A stretch of DNA of 64,000 nt, from assembly GCF_014838745.1 (NCBI RefSeq), contig NZ_JABUXR010000012.1:1-64000 (forward strand). Reading direction: 5' to 3'. Shown one piece after another: positions 35,497 to 43,076 of the stretch. The stretch comes from Limosilactobacillus urinaemulieris. Its GTDB lineage: Bacteria > Bacillota > Bacilli > Lactobacillales > Lactobacillaceae. The notes below the pieces were generated by a model, which was not told the DNA's origin, searched no databases, and saw only the letters and a program-made list of their open reading frames with translations. Position numbers and translations under genes: made by a program. Position 1 is the first letter of the stretch. Every line of letters begins with the position of its first letter.

Positions 35497-36879
35497 CTAT
35501 TTTGTTGTTAATTCAGCTAAAACTTTCTCTAAGTGAATCCCGTGGCTAGCCTTTAATAATACGAGATCATCGGCATTAATCGTTGCCTGTAAATCTGCCA
35601 CTAGCTTATCCAATTCAGTCGTGGAATAATGGTGAATTGCTGAAGCAGGATAGTCCTGCTCTTCTAAAGCATTTCGAAGATTTTCCATCTCTGAACCGAC
35701 AAGGTAAACTTCTTCGATCTTTTTAGGATCAATGTTAGCGGCTAAACTAGCATGAAGGCGTGCTGAGGCATCCCCTAATTCAAGCATATCACCCAAAACA
35801 GCGATCCGCTTACCAGCTGTTGGCAATTCTTCAATCGTCTTCAAGACTTGCTTAGCAGCTGTCGGGTTGGAATTATAAACGTCACTCAGAATTTTCTCCC
35901 CTTGAGCACCGTCAACCCACTCTGCACGATTTTCAGTTAGTTCAACATTCTTCAATGCTTTCTTAATGTGTGCTGGCGTAATGTGAAGCTGTTTGCCAAC
36001 CGCAATTGCGGCTAACGCATTATTAACATTGTATTCACCAACCATTGGGATTGTGAATTCCTCATCCGGCCATTCGTTAACCTTAAAGTCGATTGAAGTC
36101 TCGTGCTGTTTAACACTCGTTGCGTAGAAATCATCAGTTAATTGGCGGCCAAATGTAACCTTACGTTGCTCAACATTAGCTGCGCGTTCTTGAAGCAATG
36201 GTTCGTCACCATTAAAAATGAAAGTTCCATCTTCTTTTAAGCCATGAACAATCTCCATCTTTGCATCAGCAATCTTGTCACGCGTTCCAAAGAATTCGAT
36301 ATGGGCTTCACCAATCATTGTTATTACCGCGAAATCAGGGGACACTAACTTACTCAAGAAATCGAGCTGACCAGGACGATCCATCCCCATTTCAACTACA
36401 ACAACCTCGGTACTGGACTCCATGTTTAAAAGGGTTACCGGTACTCCGATCTCATTATTGAAGTTCGCGTGGGTCTTTGTAACGTTTAATTGAGTACTGA
36501 GGATTGAAGCTGTCATATCCTTAGTAGTTGTCTTACCATTACTCCCCGTAACCGCAACAACGATTGGGTTAATTTTATGTAAGTAGTACTTACTTAACTG
36601 CTGTAATGATTCAAGCGGATCATCAACGACAAGAATTGGTTGGTCATCTGTCGTTGTTACATCGTGATCACTTGCCCATAGAGTTGCAACTGCGCCGTTT
36701 GCAAAAGCGCTCTCAACATATTGGTGGCCATCTTGGGCTCCTTGAAGTGGAATAAATAATGCTCCTGAATCAAGTTGTCGACTATCAAAGGCGACACTCG
36801 TAATTTCAACATCTTTCCATTGTTCAATATTGTTTTCTGCGCCGATTGCCTTCGCAATTTCGGCCAATTTCATTTTCAT
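35497..36879 (-). CDS. murF: UDP-MurNAc-tripeptide--D-Ala-D-Ala ligase
   Basis: The last cytoplasmic ligase of the peptidoglycan precursor, adding D-Ala-D-Ala. The 460 residues show the Mur ligase ATP loop GSNGKTTTKDM, the central VVEMGMDRPGQLDFLS and the C-terminal domain ending in LLKASHGIHLEKV. AGGAG lies eight bases before the ATG. In many lactobacilli murF precedes a DEAD-box helicase gene as here. Confidence 0.96.
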   Translation of the reverse strand: MKMKLAEIAKAIGAENNIEQWKDVEITSVAFDSRQLDSGALFIPLQGAQDGHQYVESAFANGAVATLWASDHDVTTTDDQPILVVDDPLESLQQLSKYYLHKINPIVVAVTGSNGKTTTKDMTASILSTQLNVTKTHANFNNEIGVPVTLLNMESSTEVVVVEMGMDRPGQLDFLSKLVSPDFAVITMIGEAHIEFFGTRDKIADAKMEIVHGLKEDGTFIFNGDEPLLQERAANVEQRKVTFGRQLTDDFYATSVKQHETSIDFKVNEWPDEEFTIPMVGEYNVNNALAAIAVGKQLHITPAHIKKALKNVELTENRAEWVDGAQGEKILSDVYNSNPTAAKQVLKTIEELPTAGKRIAVLGDMLELGDASARLHASLAANIDPKKIEEVYLVGSEMENLRNALEEQDYPASAIHHYSTTELDKLVADLQATINADDLVLLKASHGIHLEKVLAELTTK

Positions 36880-36973
36880 GGAAAAGCTCCTCTATCTCCT
36901 ATATCTAAGTCTAGCTTATTAAGTATATCACACTATTAGAGTACGAGTCAGCTACTTAGAGCTTGATTCACCA

Positions 36974-37011
36974 CAAAAAAGCGACCTTATCCCAAACTGA
37001 ATAAGGTCGCC
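36974..37011 (-). terminator. Terminator of lemA-htpX
   Basis: On the minus strand GCGACCTTAT pairs with ATAAGGTCGC, followed by a T6 run. Confidence 0.9.
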
Positions 37012-37043
37012 ATGGTTACTTGTATGAATAAAACCCTAAATAC

Positions 37044-37943
37044 CTACATTTCCTCTAATCGTGCAATCCGTTCATCTAGGGGCGGGTGGGTGTCAAAGAG
37101 ATGCGCAAATCGTTTGTGACGGCGGTTAAGTTCTGGATCACTAATATAGAGTGATGAACTACTTGGTGCAACGTTCTTCATTGGCTGCGCATTTTGCAGT
37201 TTCTGTAACGCACTAATCAAGCCATGAGGGTTCCGTGTTAACTCTACAGCACCAGCATCCGCTAAATACTCTCGATTACGCGATAGTGCCATTTGAGCAA
37301 TCGAAGCAGCTAACGGAGCCAAGATAATTAACAAAATCGAACCAATGATGGCAAAAATACCAATTGCACTATCATCGTCGTCATCCGAACTCCGCCCACC
37401 GCCAAACCACCAGAAATTACCAGCAAAATTAACTAAAGCCGTAATCGCTGCTGAAAGGGCGAGTGCGATCGTTTGAAGGCGAATATCATAGCTGCGCACG
37501 TGACTCATTTCGTGTCCCATCACGCCCTCTAGTTCTTCCCGGTTCATTATTTGAAGAAGACCTGTCGTTGCGGCAACCGCAGAGTGCTGGGGATCATTTC
37601 CCGTAGCAAACGCATTGGGGCTTGGATCGTCAATGATGAATACTCGCGGCATCGGAACCTGAGCAACCATTGCCATATCTTCAACGACATGCCAGAGTTC
37701 AGGTGCTTCCTGTGCCGAATGAATTTCTTGGGCATTATTCATATTCATCACTACATCAGTTGATTGACTAACCATGACCGACATATAAATTACTGCCAGA
37801 ACTCCGGCAATTATAACTCCTCCTACTGCTGTCCCTGCAAATAGGTAACCAATTGCTGCACCAATTAATGCTACAAGAATTAAGAACCCGGTCAAAACAA
37901 AAATCGTTTTTCGCTTATTTTTAGCTATTTGTTGATATAACAT
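37044..37943 (-). CDS. htpX: Zinc metalloprotease HtpX
   Basis: A membrane M48 protease for quality control of membrane proteins. The 299 residues contain four hydrophobic segments (about 17-35, 38-55, 150-168, 190-212), the zinc site HEMSH, and a downstream Glu ([14 protein letters not shown]) as third ligand. A run of five Asp (about 184-190) lies in a cytoplasmic loop. It follows lemA by 10 bases; the pair is conserved in lactobacilli. Confidence 0.95.
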   Translation of the reverse strand: MLYQQIAKNKRKTIFVLTGFLILVALIGAAIGYLFAGTAVGGVIIAGVLAVIYMSVMVSQSTDVVMNMNNAQEIHSAQEAPELWHVVEDMAMVAQVPMPRVFIIDDPSPNAFATGNDPQHSAVAATTGLLQIMNREELEGVMGHEMSHVRSYDIRLQTIALALSAAITALVNFAGNFWWFGGGRSSDDDDDSAIGIFAIIGSILLIILAPLAASIAQMALSRNREYLADAGAVELTRNPHGLISALQKLQNAQPMKNVAPSSSSLYISDPELNRRHKRFAHLFDTHPPLDERIARLEEM

Positions 37944-37953
37944 TAGGCATCAC

Positions 37954-38517
37954 CTAATCATCAAACGAAACCTTTGGCACTTCTTTTGCTTCCTTTGGCA
38001 CTTGAAGGTAATCCATCTGCTTAAAATGATGAATTTTGGCAACAATGTTACTTGGAAATGATTGAATTTTAGCATCCAAGTTAGCAACAGTTGAATTGTA
38101 CAGTTGACGAGAATAAGCAATCTTATTTTCAGTGTTGCTTAACTCTTCCATTAATGATTGATACTGGGTACTAGCCTTCAAGTCAGGGTAATTTTCAGCA
38201 ACCGCAAATAAGGAGCGTAATGTTCCTGTCAATTCATTAGAAACCGCCATTTTTTGTGCGTGATCATCATCTGGAACATTTTCTAATTGGCTCCGTAACT
38301 GGGTAACCTTTTCTAAGGTGCTTGCTTCGTATTTACTGTACCCCTTAACCGTTGAAACCAAGTTAGGAATTAAGTCATTCCGTCGTTGGAGCTGAACATC
38401 AATTTGACTCCAGGACTCCTGAGCATGAGTCCGTAATTGTACTAGACCGTTGTACAGGCCAGCATAAAGAGCAACTAGTAACACAATAATTACAATGACA
38501 ACAATTGTCGCTACCAT
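37954..38517 (-). CDS. lemA: LemA family protein
   Basis: A membrane-anchored four-helix protein of unproven function that nearly always accompanies htpX. The start is the ATG at 38517, with GAGGAGG upstream, giving 187 residues: an N-terminal transmembrane segment (about 4-24), then YNGLVQLRTHAQESWSQIDV and RRNDLIPNLV, the family signature. It has no enzymatic motif. It is the first gene of the lemA-htpX operon, with a TATAAT box at about 38549-38554. Confidence 0.94.
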   Translation of the reverse strand: MVATIVVIVIIVLLVALYAGLYNGLVQLRTHAQESWSQIDVQLQRRNDLIPNLVSTVKGYSKYEASTLEKVTQLRSQLENVPDDDHAQKMAVSNELTGTLRSLFAVAENYPDLKASTQYQSLMEELSNTENKIAYSRQLYNSTVANLDAKIQSFPSNIVAKIHHFKQMDYLQVPKEAKEVPKVSFDD

Positions 38518-38657
38518 TTCTCTTCCTCCTCTATTATTTTTTAGTAACAATTATAATATCAAATTGATCATTTAAGAGCGATACTTAAATCATCAATTTA
38601 GCAAAAAATTAGCAAATCCGGTATGATGAAAGGAAAGATAACTATGAGGTGGTTAAA

Positions 38658-39128
38658 ATGAAGATTATTTTTGTCTGTCTCGGCAATATCTGTCGTTCCC
38701 CAATGGCAGAGGCAATGTTCCGCCAAATGGTTGCTCAAGAACATTTAAGCGACCAAATCGTAATTGACTCCGCGGCCACTAGCAATGAAGAAGAAGGCAA
38801 TTCTCCTCATCCCGGTGCACAAAAAACAATGCGTCACCATCACTTAGATCCCAGTGGCCTGGTTTCCCGTCCCATTACAAAGGCTGACTTTGACTCTGCT
38901 GACTATATTGTCTGCATGGACGATATGAATAAACGCAACCTCTTACGAATGGCTCCAGCGATTGATCGTTATAAGATCTACCAGGTATACGACATTGTTC
39001 CGGGAAAAGAAGGCACAGTAATTCCCGATCCTTGGTATACCCATCGCTTTGAAGATACTTACCACAGCCTTGCTGAAGCTCTCCCGTTCTGGTTGAAGAA
39101 ACTAAGTCACGAAATTAAAACCCAATAA
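38658..39128 (+). CDS. Low molecular weight protein-tyrosine phosphatase
   Basis: Removes phosphate from phosphotyrosine. The P-loop VCLGNICRSPMAE (C-x5-R) lies at residues 7-19 and the general-acid Asp in IPDPWYT near the end. The ATG at 38658 has GAGG upstream; an in-frame earlier GTG-type start overlaps that site and is less likely. The 156 residues match the family. Its substrate is not deducible; in Firmicutes such enzymes often reverse capsule-kinase or arginine phosphorylation. Confidence 0.93.
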   Translation: MKIIFVCLGNICRSPMAEAMFRQMVAQEHLSDQIVIDSAATSNEEEGNSPHPGAQKTMRHHHLDPSGLVSRPITKADFDSADYIVCMDDMNKRNLLRMAPAIDRYKIYQVYDIVPGKEGTVIPDPWYTHRFEDTYHSLAEALPFWLKKLSHEIKTQ

Positions 39129-39142
39129 ATTTCCACCAAGTA

Positions 39143-39170
39143 TTGCTTATTTCTTGTGGTATAGTATAGT
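39143..39170 (+). promoter_or_regulatory. Promoter of the 38-codon ORF
   Basis: -35 TTGCTT (39143-39148), 16-base spacer, -10 TATAGT (39165-39170), about 30 bases before the start codon at 39200. Confidence 0.55.
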
Positions 39171-39199
39171 TACGATTTATGGAAAGCGAGGCAATTATT

Positions 39200-39316
39200 A
39201 TGACAAAGTACGTTGTTGAATTAAATGAAGAAGATTACCAAATGATCAAGGACTGCCATTCAAAGAACCCTTCACTAATGAAGGCAATGGATGAAGCAAA
39301 AAAGGTTGAAAAGTAG
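39200..39316 (+). CDS. Small acidic protein of 38 residues, function unknown
   Basis: A short ORF (MTKYVVELNEEDYQMIKD at the start, then SLMKAMDEAKKVEK) with its own promoter and a GCGAGG ribosome site eight bases before the ATG. Predicted mostly helical, charged and soluble; no signal or membrane segment. Its TAG stop codon coincides with the end of an inverted hairpin element, which suggests either that the element was inserted there or that the true end was altered. I do not recognise a family. Confidence 0.6.
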   Translation: MTKYVVELNEEDYQMIKDCHSKNPSLMKAMDEAKKVEK

Positions 39317-39412
39317 AGTGCGAGCCAGCAGAGAACTTGCGGAAAGCTAACAATTTCTCCCGACTGGATGCTAAAAGCATCTGGGAGGGAGGTTGTTAGC
39401 TCTAGCAAGTTC
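39314..39412 (-). repeat. Three-tier hairpin element, copy 4 (inverted)
   Basis: The minus strand is nearly identical to copy 2: GAACTTGC/GCAAGTTC, GCTAACAA/TTGTTAGC, CTCCC/GGGAG and the AAA bulge. The apical part differs, reading GATGCTTTTAGCATC, which restores a longer apical stem. The tail complement gives TAGAGTGCGAGCC, beginning with the stop codon of the 38-codon ORF. Confidence 0.85.
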
Positions 39413-39545
39413 CTGGCGAGCAGTTCTTGACTAAGTTGCAGTAGAACGTTAGCTCGAGGAAGGTTAGTGCGAGCACATTTCCGCTCTGTTGCCTAGAAGC
39501 ATAGGCTACGCATTTCGACTAAGTTGCAGTAAAACCGCCATTAGC
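39413..39545 (-). repeat. Degenerate left-half units of the hairpin element
   Basis: Minus strand words AACTTAGTCGAAATGCG, AACCTTCCTCGAGCTAACG and TGCAACTTAGTCAAGAA repeat the left-flank motifs of the 52-bp repeats at 14.2 kb. There is no ORF. Confidence 0.65.
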
Positions 39546-39564
39546 TCAAGGTTCTCGAAAAATT

Positions 39565-39615
39565 AAAAGGATGCATGATAGAAGTCATTAACGATTCCTG
39601 TCATGCATCCTTTTA
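39565..39615 (-). terminator. Bidirectional terminator after srtA
   Basis: AAAAGGATGCATGA pairs with TCATGCATCCTTTT. The interior GAAGTCATTAACGATTC resembles the inner hairpin found at 50.6, 51.65, 52.6 and 57.1 kb. Confidence 0.85.
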
Positions 39616-39616
39616 T

Positions 39617-40330
39617 TTATGATTTTCTTCCTGTCGTATACTTACTGCTGAAATTATGTTGTACTTGCTGTGGTGCTTCTTTAAATGGCATCTTCTTAAC
39701 AAAACTACCACGAACCATTAGTCGGTGAGCACCGGTCTCATCACAAGTAATCAGAGTAATAATCTTGTTCTTAGTATTATCTACTACTTCAACCTGTGAA
39801 GGCGAAATAATCTTCCGTTCGTAAATCTTGTACTCATAAACATTCTTCAAGTCAGTAATGTACACTTTTTGACCAACCTTAGATTTAGAATACAAGGGAG
39901 AGAAAAGGACCTTACTGCCGTTAGCCATATTATGACCAGCCAACGCATAGTTACCTTCCCCCATCTTCATGTTTGGCCGTAACGTTCCGGCTGCTAAAGC
40001 TAACGTTGTATTATCAACACCATTAGCAATCGGAATCGTCATATCAATTGCTGGTACAGTAATCTCACCAATAATGTTAATTGGTTGTTTCTTTGCTCGT
40101 GCCCTTGCAACGGTCTGTAAGCTTAGATCCTGTGCATTGCTATAATCATAGTTAGCACTGTTTTGCTTACTTTGGTTCTCCTTAATTGCTTGACGAGTAA
40201 TCTGCGGTCGATAACTTTCTGTTAAGTAATACTTAATCTGTTGGTTAAAGATGAGAACTACCGCAATTAATAGCAAGATCACTACCGCGGTCCACCGTAG
40301 CCATCCCCGTGATTTTTTTTGTTGTTTCAT
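39617..40330 (-). CDS. srtA: Class A sortase
   Basis: Transpeptidase that cuts LPXTG proteins and links them to the cell wall; the 25.6-33.6 kb adhesin would be a substrate if intact. An N-terminal signal anchor (about 10-29) is followed by the beta-barrel with the catalytic His in LAGHNM, Cys in LITCDET and Arg in HRLMVRG. The 237 residues match the family. Transcribed alone or with upstream genes, it ends in a strong terminator. Confidence 0.95.
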   Translation of the reverse strand: MKQQKKSRGWLRWTAVVILLLIAVVLIFNQQIKYYLTESYRPQITRQAIKENQSKQNSANYDYSNAQDLSLQTVARARAKKQPINIIGEITVPAIDMTIPIANGVDNTTLALAAGTLRPNMKMGEGNYALAGHNMANGSKVLFSPLYSKSKVGQKVYITDLKNVYEYKIYERKIISPSQVEVVDNTKNKIITLITCDETGAHRLMVRGSFVKKMPFKEAPQQVQHNFSSKYTTGRKS

Positions 40331-40399
40331 CCTACTTATCCCTCTCGTTCAATTAGATAGACATAGTATAACTTGTTTTCCATTTTTTGAACAGAAACT

Positions 40400-41299
40400 T
40401 TAATTATCACTGTTTTTTCTACTTCCATCGTTTCTATTTACCGGATTATTTGGATTTCGTCCATCAAGAAGGTATTCCTCAATCATCTTAACGATTTGCT
40501 TATTTTGGGGCAAATCAGAGTGTTGCGCCTCATCACCAGTTACTGTCATCGCGGTGTAATGAGCAACCTGTTTTTGAAAAATATACTTTCCTGCTTGAAC
40601 ACTTTCTTCTGGAACCAAACCATCAGAATCATAATTTTCCGTCCCGGCAATGGAAAAGACATTTAACGTTTTCGGCAGCTTATCACGATACTTAATCAAT
40701 TCTGTAAACATTTGGGTAGATGTCTGAATTGACTTTTCAGCAAAGTTATATGGTGTTCCCAGAGTCATTAAGCTTTTAATTTTAATACTATCCTGATAGT
40801 TAGCGTAATAGTGTTCTAACCAATATGTCCAAATTAACCCACCATTTGAATGACCAAATGCCTTAAAGTTATTAAAGTAATACTGATCAGTTAATTCATC
40901 AAACGCATCATTTAGCATTGCTGCCTGTTTTTTGATATTTGAAAGACCGTCTTTATTATTTTCAAAACTAATAATAATAAACGGTTCATTATCATTTCGG
41001 GCAATCGTCCCGTTATAACTAATCTTGCCACTGTTATATACTTCCAACTTCAAAACACTATGCTTTTTATCAGTATTCTTATTCAATAACTCAATCAACT
41101 GGTTAAACCGTTCTTTCGTTGCAGAACTACCAGGGACCATAATTACTGGGGACATTCGTGACTTTTCTTGAAGAGCTAGATAGCGGTTGGTATGCTTCAT
41201 CCAAAAATAAGTTGGTAAGGCAATCAAAACTAAAACAATAATGATTGATATTAGGATGCGACGACTTTTTTTACGGAGACTTCCTTCTCTTTTAACCAT
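40400..41299 (-). CDS. Alpha/beta hydrolase with membrane anchor (DUF915-like)
   Basis: A 299-residue protein with an N-terminal transmembrane segment (about 12-30) and an extracellular alpha/beta hydrolase fold: an oxyanion segment VIMVPGSSATKERF, the nucleophile elbow GHSNGG, and a late His in AQHSDLPQN. The family is known from lactobacillar surface hydrolases; the substrate is unknown. GGAGG precedes the ATG, which overlaps the last eight bases of the EIIC gene, so the pair is probably co-translated. Confidence 0.8.
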   Translation of the reverse strand: MVKREGSLRKKSRRILISIIIVLVLIALPTYFWMKHTNRYLALQEKSRMSPVIMVPGSSATKERFNQLIELLNKNTDKKHSVLKLEVYNSGKISYNGTIARNDNEPFIIISFENNKDGLSNIKKQAAMLNDAFDELTDQYYFNNFKAFGHSNGGLIWTYWLEHYYANYQDSIKIKSLMTLGTPYNFAEKSIQTSTQMFTELIKYRDKLPKTLNVFSIAGTENYDSDGLVPEESVQAGKYIFQKQVAHYTAMTVTGDEAQHSDLPQNKQIVKMIEEYLLDGRNPNNPVNRNDGSRKNSDN

Positions 41300-42602
41300 A
41301 GTAGTCCACCTCCGAGGAGTCTAAGTATAGCTCTTTATCAAAATGATCAATAATTTTAACAAATGGAATGAAACACCATACATCCAAGACGAATAGCGCT
41401 AATGTAAAAATCAGTACCCACCAATTACCATTGCTAGCAACAAAGCTAATCAGTGGCCCTGGCGTCCCTACCAGAACAGGATATGGAGTTGGTGGGATTA
41501 AATGAATTGCAATTGCTCCCGCAGCAATTAATATATTGACAATTGGTAATATTAAAATTAGCAGGAGGTAAAGCGGGTTCATTATAATCGGTAAACCAAT
41601 CATCGCTGCGTATTCCGAATTAAAAAGTGTTGGTAACAGCGTCCACCGAGCAACTTGGTGTTGTCCCTGACTTCGTGAAGTAATAATAATTGCCACTGTA
41701 AGAGCAAGTAACAATCCGTTGCCACCAAAATTAGCAAATGAATTATACAACGAACCACCAAAGAATGGATAAGGAACATTCCACGAGGAACCATGCCGCA
41801 AAGCATAGCTCAGGTTACTAGCAAACGGTCCGCCGCTTAAGATTGCTCCAGAGTTAGCAACATTCCCTAACCCTAACCAGTCAAAAATTGTTACCAAAGT
41901 AGTTCCAGCAATTGTCAGGAGAATTCCTTGATTATTGTGGCCGACTGTTACCATTTGGGAATAAACACCCCGTAATACTTTACTTAACCAGCTAAAGTTC
42001 AAAATATAAGTAAAAATAATTGCTAATATAACGGAGGTTACCAACGGCTTCATTGCATACAGTGATCGTTCACGAACACTAATAATTTGGTTGGTCTTCT
42101 GAAAGTTGCGTTCGATTCCTAACCAGTGATAGATTTGTCCAATCGCGTACCCCACAATCAAGGCAATCAATAAACTCTGTGTTCCGAGGAGACGCCAATT
42201 GAAGGCAATTGCTCGATCCACTGGTGCGTGATCATAGCGAAAAGCAATAATCAGAATAACGATAATTCCCGTTGCACCGGCTAGTTGTGAATCACGATGA
42301 TAGATCCTTGCAGTGTATTTGGCAGCAGCATAGGCAACCAAAATTCCAAACAGGTTAAACGTAATCTTACTAACTCCGATAAAGGCGGCTTGTAGATTTG
42401 TCATGATCCATTCTGGAACCCACACACCAAGGTAAGCTACATTGTAAAACAGGCCATCTTGACTAAGAAAGGTTCGGTATATCATCTGGGAAAATGAACC
42501 AAGTAATGCAAATGGAAATAGCATTGATAATGTCTGACGAACTACCCGAAAAAACGAGCAGTTATTTAGCTTCATTATTATCTTTATTAAGCGACGAATC
42601 AT
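41292..42602 (-). CDS. PTS EIIC-like membrane protein (lactose/cellobiose family)
   Basis: A 436-residue protein with about ten hydrophobic segments and EIIC signatures: FNSEYAAMIGLPIIMNP, corresponding to the sugar-site segment, and PTPYPVLVGTPGPLISF. No EIIA or EIIB domain or gene lies nearby, so it must borrow these or do something else. It overlaps the downstream hydrolase gene by eight bases. AAAAGG precedes the chosen ATG at a long spacing; the ATG at codon 10 is an alternative start. Confidence 0.78.
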   Translation of the reverse strand: MIRRLIKIIMKLNNCSFFRVVRQTLSMLFPFALLGSFSQMIYRTFLSQDGLFYNVAYLGVWVPEWIMTNLQAAFIGVSKITFNLFGILVAYAAAKYTARIYHRDSQLAGATGIIVILIIAFRYDHAPVDRAIAFNWRLLGTQSLLIALIVGYAIGQIYHWLGIERNFQKTNQIISVRERSLYAMKPLVTSVILAIIFTYILNFSWLSKVLRGVYSQMVTVGHNNQGILLTIAGTTLVTIFDWLGLGNVANSGAILSGGPFASNLSYALRHGSSWNVPYPFFGGSLYNSFANFGGNGLLLALTVAIIITSRSQGQHQVARWTLLPTLFNSEYAAMIGLPIIMNPLYLLLILILPIVNILIAAGAIAIHLIPPTPYPVLVGTPGPLISFVASNGNWWVLIFTLALFVLDVWCFIPFVKIIDHFDKELYLDSSEVDYYG

Positions 42603-42686
42603 CTAATCATCATTCCTTTTAAAAACTAGTTTTATTATACCTACCGCAGTGTTACTTTGGCTGATCTAATTTCTGATTTTAAAGAA

Positions 42687-42713
42687 AAAGGCGTTGGGAA
42701 CTCCCAACGCCTT
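42687..42713 (-). terminator. Terminator after rpmE2
   Basis: AAAGGCGTTGGG pairs perfectly with CCCAACGCCTTT around a four-base loop, with A/T runs on both sides. Confidence 0.92.
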
Positions 42714-42733
42714 TATAAATAATAAAGTATGTC

Positions 42734-42979
42734 TTACTTGAGACCGTACTTCTTGTTGAACTTGTCCACAGCACCATCTGCTTGGGTAAACTTTTGCTTA
42801 CCAGTGTAGAATGGGTGTGAATCAGAAGTAACTTCAACCCGTACTAATGGGTATTCGTTACCGTCTTCCCACTTAATAGTTTCGCTTGAGGTTACAGTAG
42901 AACCTGAGAGAAACTTGTAACCAGTAGATGCATCTTGGAATACTACTGGATGATAATCTGGATGAATTCCTTGTTTCAT
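42734..42979 (-). CDS. rpmE2: 50S ribosomal protein L31, type B
   Basis: An 81-residue L31 lacking the zinc-binding CxxC, so of the B type. [16 protein letters not shown] and [10 protein letters not shown] are characteristic. It has its own AAAGGAG site and terminator. In Bacillus, rho lies between murZ and rpmE; here the two genes are adjacent with no rho. Confidence 0.96.
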   Translation of the reverse strand: MKQGIHPDYHPVVFQDASTGYKFLSGSTVTSSETIKWEDGNEYPLVRVEVTSDSHPFYTGKQKFTQADGAVDKFNKKYGLK

Positions 42980-43076
42980 AATTTATTACGCTCCTTTTGC
43001 CATGAATCATTGCCTGAAACATAGATAATCAACCCTAACAGAATAACATGGATCCATTATCGATGCAATAGACTAA

